22,483 nt of DNA from DATLYB01 sp964502525. Its GTDB lineage: Bacteria; Bacteroidota; Bacteroidia; Chitinophagales; CAIOSU01. The notes under the pieces were generated by a model, which did no database searches, was not told the DNA's origin, and was given only the letters and a program-made list of their open reading frames with translations. Both the position numbers and the translations under genes were made by a program. The DNA lies in assembly GCA_964502525.1 (NCBI GenBank), contig CAZCXH010000072.1, positions 1 to 22,483 on the forward strand. Reading direction: 5' to 3'. Shown in pieces: positions 6,201 through 14,365 of the stretch (positions are counted from its first letter, which is position 1; every line of letters starts with the position of its first letter).

Positions 6201-9200
6201 AGCCTGCTTTGCCTTTCCTGACAGGTTTAATGTTCGTTTACCAGGCCTTCACTTTGCAGGCGCAAGTATCCAAATCTTTTTCCGCTGAACCCGACCAGTT
6301 TGTAAAGGAAGTGACCGGCATGCTGCAAGCCACCAAACGCAGCGACTGCGCTGCAACCGCTGATGAATTTGCGGCAAACTTCAAATCGGGCGTTCTGTCA
6401 AGCAAGATGCTCGCCATAGCTTCTACGGCTAATATCATGATTGGAAGGAATATGCTCGGCTATCCGCATTTCGAGTTATACCTTAAAGTTGTTAATGCTT
6501 ATGTGAAATCAGGAAAAGATGACAACCTGTTTCAGAAGTGGTCTGACATCCTCAACAAGGTAACGGAGGCGCAGCGCAGGGGATCGGCAAAAGACTTCAC
6601 GGCATACCTTGAGTTCTCGGAAGGGCTGTTCACGCAGGGCGCCATTTATGTCTCCAGCGCCAAGACAACGCTGGTGAAAACGGATAACTATACGTTGAAA
6701 TATGACAGCGTTCCGCAGGTGGTGTTTCCCTCGGTTGACCTCGTTCACACGAATTTCAAAGACTCCATCATCATCAAGGGCACTTCGGGTTCATTTTTCC
6801 CGCTCAAGACCAGATGGGTTGGGAAAAAAGGGCGCATTGACTGGTCGCGCGCGGGCTTTGACCCTGCGCAGGTTTATGCAGATATAAGCGACTACTCCAT
6901 TGATGTATCGCAGGTTGATTTCACCATTGATTCGGTCGTTTTTTACGACAAAATATATTTCGATTTTCCGTTAAAAGGAAAGCTCACGGACAAGTTGGTG
7001 GTGCAGAAAAATGAAATCAGCTATCCGCGCTTCGAATCATTCCGCAAAGACCTCGCCATCAAAGATCTTGCTCCCAATGTGAAATACCTGGGGGGCTTCT
7101 CGCTTCATGGCAGCAAGGTGATTGGCAGCGGTGACGAATACAACAAAGCAACGCTTGTGTTTTCCAATGACAAGGGGGAGAAGGTGCTGACGGCAAAGTC
7201 GAAGGAGATACTGCTGAGGAAGAATGAAAGCCTCTCAGCAGAAAAGGCGGAGGTGTCGCTATATATGGGAAAAGATTCAATCTATCATCCAGGGTTAAAT
7301 ATCGTTTATAAAATCAAACTGAAGGAGGTGAATCTGTATCGCGGGGAATCGGGCATTGCAGCCACTCCTTTCTTTGATTCTTACCATCAGCACGAAATCA
7401 AGACTGACGCCATTGTCTGGAAGCTTAACGAGCCTTTTGTGAACGTGAAGATGATGAGCGGTGCAGGGAAGGCGCCAGCCACGTTCACTTCGGCCAACTT
7501 CTTCCGCAAGGGCGAGTTGGAAAAATTCCAGGGCGTGATGGACTTCAACCCGGTGTCATCCATTTATACTTATTCGAAGAAAAATGACACGCGCGAAATT
7601 GTGGCTGAAGACCTTGCCAAAAAAATAAACCCGAACTACACGGAAAACACTATCAAGGGCTTGCTATACAACATGGTGCAGGATGGATTCATTTTCTATG
7701 ACGAGGACCGCGGGTTGATCACCGTGAAGGATAAAGTGTTTACATATATTGCCGCCAATGGCGGATTGATTGACTACGATGTGATAAGGATAAATTCATT
7801 CAACGAGAATCTCAATGGGAGGATCTCGTTCGATAACCGCGACATTGCTCTGACGGGCGTGAAGCAGGTGCTGCTCAGCGATTCGCAAAATGTTTTCGTT
7901 TACCCGGACAGCCAGAATCTAAGTATTCAGAAGAATAAGGATATGGATTTTTCAGGAAAGGTGAAAGCAGGGCGCATCAATTTTGAAGGAACGGGATTTA
8001 AGTTTGAATATGACACCTTTCTCATTGATCTGACCAAGCTTGCTTCAGCGGTGATCAATGTTCCCACGGGCGAGAAGGACAAATACGGCTTTGATATCCT
8101 TTCGCCCATGACCTCAAAGATTGAAGGACTAACGGGCTTTCTCAATATTGACAAGCCCGACAACAAGTCGGGCAAAAAGAATTATGCAAATTATCCCGTC
8201 TTCACCAACCTTGAACGGTCATACGTTTATTATGACGACTCCGCCATTCACAAAGGAACATATATCAGGGATAAATTTTATTTTCTTCTCGACAAGTTCG
8301 TGTTTGACAGTCTCGACACTTTTGACCCCTATCTTTCCGATTTCAAAGGCGAGTTCTTCTCTGCCGATATTTTCCCTTCGTTCCGCGAAAACCTGAAGGT
8401 GCAGCCCGACCTGTCATTCGGCTTCAGGCGTTCCACACCGGAAAAAGGTTATCCCATCTACAAGGGGAAAGCGACCTACAATGATTCCATCTTCCTTAGC
8501 AACCAGGGCTTGCGCGGGAAGGGGAAATTCCAATACCTGTTCAACAAGTTCGATTCGGACAGCGTTATCTTTTTTCCGGATTCGATGGATGCGCTCGCGC
8601 AGCATTTTGAGATGGAGAAAACCACGCTCGATGGCGTAACCTTCCCTCCTGTCAAAGGCTTTAACAATGAGATACACTGGCTGCCCTATGTTGACAGCAT
8701 GCTGATCCACATGACGGATTCTCCATTCGTGATGTATGACTCCGCAACGCTGCGGGGCAACCTGCTCTTTACAAGGAAAGGATTGAAGGGGGATGGCAAC
8801 TTCGATTTCAGAGAAGCTTCGCTTGCGTCAAAAGGGTTCAATTTCCATTCCGTGTCGCTCGATGCTGACACGATGAGCATGCAGATCAAATCCATTGCTG
8901 AAGACAAAGTCACTTTCAACACTCCGAACGTGAAGGGGCGCGTTGACTTCGAGAAGCGCGAAGGGGAGTTCAAGTCGAATCTTGCAGGCATCCCAACGGA
9001 GTTTGCCAACAATCAGTACAGAACCTCCATCAATGAGTTTTTCTGGGACATGGACGGCAACTTCCTCGACTTCAAGGCGCCTCCGGGCACCAAAGGCGCT
9101 TACTTCACGTCCATCCGTCCCGACCAGGATTCGCTGAAGTTTCTGGGCAAGCGGGCATTCTTCGACATGTCAACATCCATCATTGACGTTGACAGCGTTC

Positions 9201-11197
9201 CCGAGGTGCGCGTGGCTGACGCGAGCATCGTTCCCAGCAAGAAGCGCGTTACCATCATGCCAGGTGGCCTGCTCGACACGCTTTCCAATGCGGTCGTGAT
9301 TTTCGACACAACAAATAAGAATAATAAAGTTTACAATGCAAAGGTGACGATTCAAAGCAAAAATAAATTTGCAGGCGAGGGCATCTATGACTACAAGATC
9401 GGCACGTTGCCCGCTTATCCCATCATCGTCCACGACATGGGCGTGAAGGAGGTGAAAGACAGAAAAAAGATGCATTATTACACATATGCAAATGGCGCTT
9501 TGGAACCTGACGAAAAATTCATGCTCCATCCCAAGATTGAGTTCAGGGGCACGATGTCGCTCACGCAGGAGAAGGAGAAGCCGTACTTCAAGGGTTTCGG
9601 CAAATTGCTGTTGGAGAACAAATCCATTCCCACAAGCTGGTTTGCCATCGCTGACGAAATAAATACGGATACCTTTTTCCTCCATTATGATCATCCTGCC
9701 GGTGAAGACACTGCCGGCAGCAGGATGTTCACCGGAATTTATTACTCTCCTTACGACTCTCTCGCCACGCTTTACACATCCATCATGCAGCCTCAGCTAT
9801 CGAACAGCGACAAACGCATTTTCGACACAAAGGGTGTCATGAAGTATGACGATAAAACGAAGACCTGGATTTTCGGAGATGAGAGAAAGGTGTTCGACAA
9901 CCTGATGACCGGAAACGCGCTGCTCTATAATGAACAGAAAAATACGGTTAGGGCGGAAGGGAAATTTGATTTCGGGTTTGATTTCGCGCCCCTGCTCGTC
10001 AGGACAACAGGCTATGCGGTCAATGATCTTGATTCCAACAAATACACCTTCAGCACTTTGCTTGCATTCAGCATCCCGATGCATAAGGATCTTATCGCAT
10101 TTTTTGCCGCTGACCTGGCGGCATCTACCTATGACCGCCCACTCATAGATTACACGAAAGCAGAATTCGAGAAAGCGTTAGCCGAAGCAGTTGACGAAAA
10201 AAAAGCCGATAAGGTGATAGAGGATCTGCACCGCACCGGGCAGTTCCAGAAGCCGAAAGATCTTGACAAATTCAACCTGGTGATGGGTGAAGTGAAGCTG
10301 ATGTATGAGCCTTATTATCAGACATACAGGTCTGTGGGACCGGTGGGCGTTTCCTTCATTGGCGCCAATGGCATTCATAAGAAAGTGAGCGGCTATGTGG
10401 AGATGGGTTATCGGAAAGGGAATGATTTTTTCAATATCTATTTGGAAGGCATGGGCGACAGCAGTTGGTATTTTCTCAGTTTCAACAGGAAAACGCTGCA
10501 ACTGCTTGGGGGGAATAAAAACTTCAACATGCTGCTGGCATCCATCGTGCCGCAAAACCGCAACGAGCAGCTTGCCCATGAAGAATTTACGCTATATACT
10601 GCCAGCACCTACAAAAAAATGCAGGATTTCCTTTACCGCATGAGGCAAATAGAAAAAGGGATCAGGGTGGAGATGGTGGAGCAAACGGAAGAGGAGATTT
10701 TCGAGGAGGAACTTGAAGATATCAAGAAAGAACTGCTCGATTACCAGGAAGACACAGCGCTGATGATGCAGATGGAGCGCGAGAAACTGGAGCAGGAGAT
10801 GGAAGAATCGCAGCAGCCGAAGAAAAAGGGAAAGAAGGAACAGGTTTCATTTATTGATGAGGAAGAAGCAGCTCCGCAGGAACAGGCGGACTATGACCGT
10901 CCGCCCACGCGGGAGGAAATAGAGCAGTTCCTGAAAGAGCAGGACATGCAACCCCAGGATGCGGGACAGCAGCAGCCGCCAGAGGATGCGCAGCCGCAGG
11001 AAGCTACCGATGAAAAGTCAAAGAAGAAGAAAGCCAAAGAGGAAGTGGTTGAAGAAGAGGAAGACCCGTATGCGGACGAAGAAAAGGAGAAACAACAGCA
11101 AGCGGAACCCGCGCAGGAAAATAACGAAGATCAACCGGGCGACTTCGAGCAGATCATGGAAGGCGGAAAGAAGAAAAAGAAGAAGGGAGACGAATGA
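6197..11197 (+). CDS. Giant secreted beta-rich protein of unknown function with charged C-terminal tail
   Basis: A 1666-residue protein I cannot assign to a characterised family. GTG at 6197 is chosen because it gives a clean signal peptide (MKPALPFLTGLMFVYQAF, then TLQAQ) and a GTGA overlap with prmA; an in-frame ATG at 6170 would put nine mostly unsuitable residues before it. Residues about 30-1490 are rich in alternating strands and short irregular repeats of the form hydrophobic-D-hydrophobic with GxxxGxGxF turns (for example GLRGKGKFQY, GLKGDGNFDF, GFGKLLLEN), which suggests a long beta-solenoid or OstA/TamB-like architecture. Residues about 464-520 look like a small winged-helix segment (EDLAKKINPN, TIKGLLYNMVQDGFIFYDE). 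From about residue 1494 the sequence becomes a Glu/Lys/Gln coiled coil and then a disordered tail ending KKKKKKGDE. Periplasmic or cell-surface location is inferred from the signal peptide. No T9SS sorting domain is visible at its C-terminus. Confidence 0.85.
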   Translation: MKPALPFLTGLMFVYQAFTLQAQVSKSFSAEPDQFVKEVTGMLQATKRSDCAATADEFAANFKSGVLSSKMLAIASTANIMIGRNMLGYPHFELYLKVVNAYVKSGKDDNLFQKWSDILNKVTEAQRRGSAKDFTAYLEFSEGLFTQGAIYVSSAKTTLVKTDNYTLKYDSVPQVVFPSVDLVHTNFKDSIIIKGTSGSFFPLKTRWVGKKGRIDWSRAGFDPAQVYADISDYSIDVSQVDFTIDSVVFYDKIYFDFPLKGKLTDKLVVQKNEISYPRFESFRKDLAIKDLAPNVKYLGGFSLHGSKVIGSGDEYNKATLVFSNDKGEKVLTAKSKEILLRKNESLSAEKAEVSLYMGKDSIYHPGLNIVYKIKLKEVNLYRGESGIAATPFFDSYHQHEIKTDAIVWKLNEPFVNVKMMSGAGKAPATFTSANFFRKGELEKFQGVMDFNPVSSIYTYSKKNDTREIVAEDLAKKINPNYTENTIKGLLYNMVQDGFIFYDEDRGLITVKDKVFTYIAANGGLIDYDVIRINSFNENLNGRISFDNRDIALTGVKQVLLSDSQNVFVYPDSQNLSIQKNKDMDFSGKVKAGRINFEGTGFKFEYDTFLIDLTKLASAVINVPTGEKDKYGFDILSPMTSKIEGLTGFLNIDKPDNKSGKKNYANYPVFTNLERSYVYYDDSAIHKGTYIRDKFYFLLDKFVFDSLDTFDPYLSDFKGEFFSADIFPSFRENLKVQPDLSFGFRRSTPEKGYPIYKGKATYNDSIFLSNQGLRGKGKFQYLFNKFDSDSVIFFPDSMDALAQHFEMEKTTLDGVTFPPVKGFNNEIHWLPYVDSMLIHMTDSPFVMYDSATLRGNLLFTRKGLKGDGNFDFREASLASKGFNFHSVSLDADTMSMQIKSIAEDKVTFNTPNVKGRVDFEKREGEFKSNLAGIPTEFANNQYRTSINEFFWDMDGNFLDFKAPPGTKGAYFTSIRPDQDSLKFLGKRAFFDMSTSIIDVDSVPEVRVADASIVPSKKRVTIMPGGLLDTLSNAVVIFDTTNKNNKVYNAKVTIQSKNKFAGEGIYDYKIGTLPAYPIIVHDMGVKEVKDRKKMHYYTYANGALEPDEKFMLHPKIEFRGTMSLTQEKEKPYFKGFGKLLLENKSIPTSWFAIADEINTDTFFLHYDHPAGEDTAGSRMFTGIYYSPYDSLATLYTSIMQPQLSNSDKRIFDTKGVMKYDDKTKTWIFGDERKVFDNLMTGNALLYNEQKNTVRAEGKFDFGFDFAPLLVRTTGYAVNDLDSNKYTFSTLLAFSIPMHKDLIAFFAADLAASTYDRPLIDYTKAEFEKALAEAVDEKKADKVIEDLHRTGQFQKPKDLDKFNLVMGEVKLMYEPYYQTYRSVGPVGVSFIGANGIHKKVSGYVEMGYRKGNDFFNIYLEGMGDSSWYFLSFNRKTLQLLGGNKNFNMLLASIVPQNRNEQLAHEEFTLYTASTYKKMQDFLYRMRQIEKGIRVEMVEQTEEEIFEEELEDIKKELLDYQEDTALMMQMEREKLEQEMEESQQPKKKGKKEQVSFIDEEEAAPQEQADYDRPPTREEIEQFLKEQDMQPQDAGQQQPPEDAQPQEATDEKSKKKKAKEEVVEEEEDPYADEEKEKQQQAEPAQENNEDQPGDFEQIMEGGKKKKKKGDE

Positions 11198-11292
11198 GCG
11201 GATCAAAAAGCCGGCTTATCGTAAATACTATTGCATTTTGAGTCTTGCGGCTTAAATCCCACATCCTGCATCTCGCATCCTATCTCGCAGAA

Positions 11293-11910
11293 ATGCCCGT
11301 TGAAAAGGTATCAAGTGAAATAAGTTCCGGGATCAAAGTGTCCCTCATCAGGGGAAAGTACTGCCTGAGTACAAAGAATGCGGTTTATTCTTATGATGAT
11401 CAATACTCGTCATTCAGGGAAGCTTTCAAAAAGCTCGACATCGGCAAAAGGAAGATTGACAACGCGCTGGTGCTGGGCTACGGACTGGGCAGCATCCCGC
11501 TGCTGCTGAACAAGGGACACAGTTTGTTTCCGCGCATCACCGCTGTTGAGATTGATCCGGCTGTCATCCGCCTTGCTGAAAAATACGGTTACCTGCCTGT
11601 GACGGTGGCGATGGTGCAGGATGACGCCTATCATTACGTGATGAATGCCAACCTTAAATTCGACCTGATCAATGCCGACCTGTATATTGATGATACAACT
11701 CCGCCACAGTTTGAGAAAGAAGAATTCCTGCTCGCGCTGAAAAAGCTGCTTTCGCCTGGCGGGCTGCTGCTGTTCAGCCGGTTTTATTATGACGCGCATC
11801 ACCGCCATCTCAGCGATGATTTCAAAAAAAATGTGTTCGAAAAAATATATCCCGGTGCATCCGCCATCCTTGCCCGGGGAAACCTCATGCTGATGTGGGA
11901 GCAAGCGTAG
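11293..11910 (+). CDS. Spermidine-synthase-like SAM-dependent methyltransferase
   Basis: A 205-residue protein with a spermidine synthase-type Rossmann fold. The first 45 residues form the short beta lead-in (VSLIRGKYCLSTKNAVYSYDD) seen in spermidine synthase-like proteins. Motif I is VLGYGLGSIP at 60-69, the acidic strand-2 residue lies in AVEIDPAVI at 84-92, and FDLINADLYIDD at 123-134 resembles the region after the catalytic Asp of aminopropyltransferases. Many such short homologues in Bacteroidota are annotated only as methyltransferase or spermidine synthase-like, and the substrate cannot be read from the sequence. ATG at 11293 is preferred over TTG at 11245, because the extra 16 residues are encoded by a low-complexity tract of CATCC/CTCGCA repeats. 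It follows the giant gene after 95 nt without an evident terminator, so co-transcription is possible. Confidence 0.8.
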   Translation: MPVEKVSSEISSGIKVSLIRGKYCLSTKNAVYSYDDQYSSFREAFKKLDIGKRKIDNALVLGYGLGSIPLLLNKGHSLFPRITAVEIDPAVIRLAEKYGYLPVTVAMVQDDAYHYVMNANLKFDLINADLYIDDTTPPQFEKEEFLLALKKLLSPGGLLLFSRFYYDAHHRHLSDDFKKNVFEKIYPGASAILARGNLMLMWEQA

Positions 11911-12171
11911 CCCTCGCAATGGTCGCAAATTTTTATTGAGCACGAACTTGTATAGGTATTGGTCAATACGCCCAATAAAGGCATGTTTCAATACATGCCG
12001 GGTATGGGACAATACTCATTATATTGATAATTCCGTATGCCGTATATAAAAAGAAATCACCCAAAGAAAAAAGGCAAAGGGCAAAGGGCAAGAAGCAAAT
12101 TGCCCTTTGCCGCTTTGCGCTTCGCATCTTTGAAAAATGAAATAGATATAATTATAATTATAATAATGATA
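11911..12171. other. Gene-free region with small palindromes between convergent genes
   Basis: There is no coding sequence in this 261-nt gap. It holds a short palindrome GTATTG-GT-CAATAC at 11956-11969 and a 7-bp stem hairpin GGCATGT / ACATGCC at 11980-11999. The word CAATAC occurs three times (11964, 11989, 12010) at 25- and 21-nt spacing. The 25-bp hairpin repeat of 12087-12111 and an A/T-only stretch just before the crotonase stop (about 12140-12170) follow. The two flanking genes converge here, so terminator functions are expected. Confidence 0.5.
12073..12111 (-). terminator. Probable terminator of the crotonase gene, built on a dispersed hairpin repeat
   Basis: Read on the minus strand, GGCAAAGGGCA (complement of 12101-12111) can pair with TGCCCTTTGCC at either 12080-12090 or 12073-12083, because the arm is a 7-nt tandem repeat. 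With the outer pairing, the stem is followed directly by a run of six T (complement of 12067-12072). This lies about 60 nt past the crotonase stop. Its 25-nt core, 12087-12111, is identical to 21722-21746, so this is a repeated hairpin that has been placed or kept at gene ends. Confidence 0.55.
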
Positions 12172-12951
12172 TTACTTCCCCTTAAACTCAGCCTTCCTTT
12201 TCTCCATGAAGGCGCTCATCCCCTCCTTCTGATCCTCGGAGGCAAAGAGCATGTAGAAATTCTTTCGCTCAAACAACAACCCCTCCTCCAGCGATCCGCT
12301 GAATGATTGCAGCACGGCTTCCTTGCCCATCCTTACCGCAATGGGCGACATGGCCGCAATCTCTTTAGCGAGTTTCACCGCTTCGCTCAGGTACAATTCA
12401 ACGGGAACAACTTTGTTAATCAATCCAAAGCGCAATGCTTCTTCCGCGGAGATGAACTTGCCGGTGAGTACCATCTCCATCGCGCGCGCCTTGCCGATGG
12501 CATGGGTGAGGCGCTGTGTGCCGCCCGCTCCGGGAATCACGCCAATCTTAATCTCCGGCTGCCCAAACTGAGCGGTCTCAGAGGCGACAATCATGTCGCA
12601 CGTCATAGCCAGCTCGCAGCCACCGCCCAGCGCAAAGCCGGACACGGCAGCGATGATCGGTTTCTTGGTTTTCTTGATTTGATCCCACGTTGAAAGCTGG
12701 TCAATCAGTACCATTTCGATTGCGCTTTTGCCCGACATCTCCTTGATATCAGCCCCGGCTGCGAAGGCACGTTCATTGCCGGTCAGCACAATCACGCGAA
12801 CTTCATCGTCATCATCCAACCCCTTCAGCGCATCGCGCAACTCGGTCATCAGCTTGCGGTTCAGCGCATTCAATTCCCTTGGTCTGTTAAAACGCACGAG
12901 CGCGACATGCGAGTCATATCGCGGTTCTACAATGAGATTTTCAAATTGCAT
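12172..12951 (-). CDS. Enoyl-CoA hydratase (crotonase family)
   Basis: A 259-residue crotonase-fold enzyme of normal length. It hydrates trans-2-enoyl-CoA to 3-hydroxyacyl-CoA in fatty-acid beta-oxidation or butanoate-type pathways in the cytoplasm. The oxyanion hole is formed by the AFAAGADIKEM segment at 62-72 and GFALGGGCELAM at 105-116. Both catalytic glutamates of true hydratases are present: Glu113 in GGGCE and Glu133 in AQFGQPEI, 20 residues apart as in rat mitochondrial ECH (E144/E164). GVIPGAGGTQRL at 137-148 completes the signature. The start is ATG at 12951. It is the last gene of a minus-strand series with the PAP2 and methyltransferase genes, but a 69-nt gap holding a palindrome separates it from PAP2. 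The exact acyl-chain preference cannot be read. Confidence 0.93.
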   Translation of the reverse strand: MQFENLIVEPRYDSHVALVRFNRPRELNALNRKLMTELRDALKGLDDDDEVRVIVLTGNERAFAAGADIKEMSGKSAIEMVLIDQLSTWDQIKKTKKPIIAAVSGFALGGGCELAMTCDMIVASETAQFGQPEIKIGVIPGAGGTQRLTHAIGKARAMEMVLTGKFISAEEALRFGLINKVVPVELYLSEAVKLAKEIAAMSPIAVRMGKEAVLQSFSGSLEEGLLFERKNFYMLFASEDQKEGMSAFMEKRKAEFKGK

Positions 12952-12973
12952 ATAAATAATAGATTAAGTATAT

Positions 12974-13018
12974 CACCTCATTTTCCCTCACCGAATGGAG
13001 CGGGCCAGGAGGTTGAGG
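12974..13018. repeat. Short imperfect palindromic repeat in the crotonase-PAP2 gap
   Basis: The segment begins CACCTCATTTTCCCTC and ends GGAGGTTGAGGCG, so CCTCA and TGAGG close an imperfect hairpin around CCCTC...GCGGG. Its layout and wording resemble the CTCTCC/GGAGAG plus GGGNTGAGGC hairpins at 17200-17240, 17740-17766 and 20465-20505, so it is probably a worn member of the same dispersed intergenic family. Function is unknown. Confidence 0.4.
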
Positions 13019-13020
13019 CG

Positions 13021-13590
13021 CTAAAATATAAAATCCTTTCCCAAATGTCGTTTACACAGCAGAACCAGCGCCCCTCCGACCGCACTTCCCAGCAGTCCTC
13101 CTCCGGCAATGTCGAGAGGATAATGAACTCCCACGTAAACCTGCGCATAGCATACCATTAAAGCCCATAATAAAGCAACCGGGAGGACAAGTTTCCATTT
13201 CCGCAGTAATACACCGAGAAACACCGCCACCCCGAAATGATTGGCGGCATGTGATGAAGTGAAGCTGTAAGGGCCACCGCATCCCACCAGCAAGCGAACC
13301 TGCTCCTTCATCACCGGGTCAAGGCACGGTCTTAACCGCTGTACAAGAGGCTTGATGATGTCGCTGCTGATCTGGTCGCAAAACAAAACCGTGACGCCAA
13401 GATAGAGCAGGACAAGCGCCCCTTGTCTTTTGTAGTTATGCAGAAAAAAGGCAATCAAAAACAGATATAACGGAGCCCACACATATTTATTCCTTATCCA
13501 GGGTATGAAAGAATCAAGGGCGGGTGATTGCCAAACTCCATTGATTGCATGGAAAGCCCATTTATCCCAGTCAAGAAGCTGCTCAAGCAT
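13021..13590 (-). CDS. PAP2-family integral membrane phosphatase
   Basis: A 189-residue type 2 phosphatidic acid phosphatase with about five hydrophobic segments (about 38-52, 57-72, 118-130, 134-149, 160-178). The tripartite active site is recognisable. Motif 1 is KPLVQRLRP at 80-88 (Kx6RP), motif 2 is SSHAAN at 112-117 with catalytic His114, and motif 3 is AQVYVGVHYPLD at 149-160 with His156 and Asp160. The arginine that normally starts motif 3 (SRxxxxxH) is a glutamine here (Gln150). Likely substrates are undecaprenyl pyrophosphate, phosphatidic acid or phosphatidylglycerol phosphate at the periplasmic face of the inner membrane; the sequence does not decide. The ATG at 13590 overlaps the end of the upstream methyltransferase gene by 8 nt, so the two are translationally linked. 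Confidence 0.9.
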   Translation of the reverse strand: MLEQLLDWDKWAFHAINGVWQSPALDSFIPWIRNKYVWAPLYLFLIAFFLHNYKRQGALVLLYLGVTVLFCDQISSDIIKPLVQRLRPCLDPVMKEQVRLLVGCGGPYSFTSSHAANHFGVAVFLGVLLRKWKLVLPVALLWALMVCYAQVYVGVHYPLDIAGGGLLGSAVGGALVLLCKRHLGKDFIF

Positions 13591-14320
13591 GTTCCTTCTG
13601 CGCGATGATGATGAAGCGTTCAGAGTCTGCCGAAAATGGATTGAGGCTGTAGCCGCCTGCCGTTGACCTGATGTTGAAACCGGATGCGGTGAACAGCCTT
13701 TTTAATTCATCCGGTGAGTATGCCCTCACCCGTTCCGCGAAACAGGAAACTTTTCCCCTGTCATTTATTTTAATTTTCTTGATAATAAACCCATTTTGAA
13801 CTTCCCGTTTGATTTCAAATTCCACGCCATTGTTATCCCTCTTTTCGCTCCTCACCATCGTTGAGATGATTTTCTCAGCGTGAAAAAAGTCCAGAACGAA
13901 AATCCCCCCTTTTTTCAATCCTTTGAACACATTCCTCAAAACACGCTGGTTGCCATGGTCTGAATCGAAATAACCGAAGCTGGTAAAGAGGTTTATCGTA
14001 TAATCATAATAGTTGATGCGAAACGCATTGCGCATGTCATGCACATAAAAGGAGAGGTTATTGGTTTCGTACTGCTTTGCTTTTTCAATCAACTCATCAG
14101 ACAGATCAATTCCGGTTACTTCATATCCTTTCGAGGCCAGATAAACCGAATGTCTTCCGCTGCCGCAGGCAAGATCGAGAAAAGATGCGCGGGAAGGAGG
14201 ATTCAGGCGGTACAGGAGCGCGTCAATGAACTGTTTCGCTTCATCGCGGTCGCGCTTATAGTAGAGCATTTCATAATAAGGCGAGTGAAACCAGGCGTGA
14301 AACCAATCTCCTTTTGACAT
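13583..14320 (-). CDS. Class I SAM-dependent methyltransferase
   Basis: A 245-residue cytoplasmic methyltransferase. It begins DWFHAWFHSPYYEMLYYKRD (residues 5-24), the opening of a Bacteroidota subfamily of small class I methyltransferases. SAM-binding motif I is FLDLACGSGRHSVYLA at 47-62, with acidic motif II GIDLSDELI at 70-78. Motif IV is around INLFTSFGYFDSD at 109-121, and LKKGGIFVLDFF at 135-146 is the post-motif strand. The substrate is unknown; related proteins include both small-molecule and lipid methyltransferases, and the neighbouring PAP2 gene weakly suggests a lipid context. It is the first gene of the minus-strand cluster and is divergent from glmM across a 45-nt gap. A TAnnTTTG-like element (TATTTTTG, complement of 14349-14356) lies about 30 nt upstream of the ATG. 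Confidence 0.88.
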   Translation of the reverse strand: MSKGDWFHAWFHSPYYEMLYYKRDRDEAKQFIDALLYRLNPPSRASFLDLACGSGRHSVYLASKGYEVTGIDLSDELIEKAKQYETNNLSFYVHDMRNAFRINYYDYTINLFTSFGYFDSDHGNQRVLRNVFKGLKKGGIFVLDFFHAEKIISTMVRSEKRDNNGVEFEIKREVQNGFIIKKIKINDRGKVSCFAERVRAYSPDELKRLFTASGFNIRSTAGGYSLNPFSADSERFIIIAQKEHA

Positions 14321-14342
14321 GAATGTTTTAACTCTAATTTTG
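14313..14342 (+). promoter_or_regulatory. Candidate Bacteroidota-type promoter for glmM
   Basis: TTTG at 14313-14316 is followed after 18 nt by TAATTTTG at 14335-14342. This fits the Bacteroidota housekeeping sigma consensus (TTTG, about 19-21 nt, TAnnTTTG), with a slightly short spacer. The implied transcription start is about 7 nt further, leaving a leader of only 15-20 nt before the TTG at 14366. A second TAnnTTTG (TATTTTTG) faces the other way at 14349-14356 for the methyltransferase, without a clear -33 partner. The match is by eye only. Confidence 0.45.
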
Positions 14343-14365
14343 CCGCCACAAAAATAGATGAAACT

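Noticed and set aside
9694..9729. Hairpin CATCCTGCCGG / CCGGCAGCAGGATG inside the giant gene
   Set aside because: The stem carries a 3-nt bulge, is in ordinary coding sequence, and has no second copy in the window; it may be chance.
10959..11255. Arg/Lys-rich plus-strand frame over the end of the giant gene, resembling a basic nucleic-acid-binding protein
   Set aside because: It is the shifted reading of the Glu/Lys repeat tail of the giant protein; the basic composition comes from reading GAA/AAG runs out of frame.
11198..11292. CATCC/CTCGCA tandem words before the spermidine-synthase-like gene as a possible coding N-terminus (TTG at 11245)
   Set aside because: The extra 16 residues come from low-complexity sequence and do not belong to the fold; the ATG at 11293 gives the normal family start.
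11410..12012. 200-codon minus-strand open frame across the spermidine-synthase-like gene
   Set aside because: Antisense to a gene with clear SAM-binding motifs; the translation is low-quality (His/Gln/Val-rich) and has no domain.
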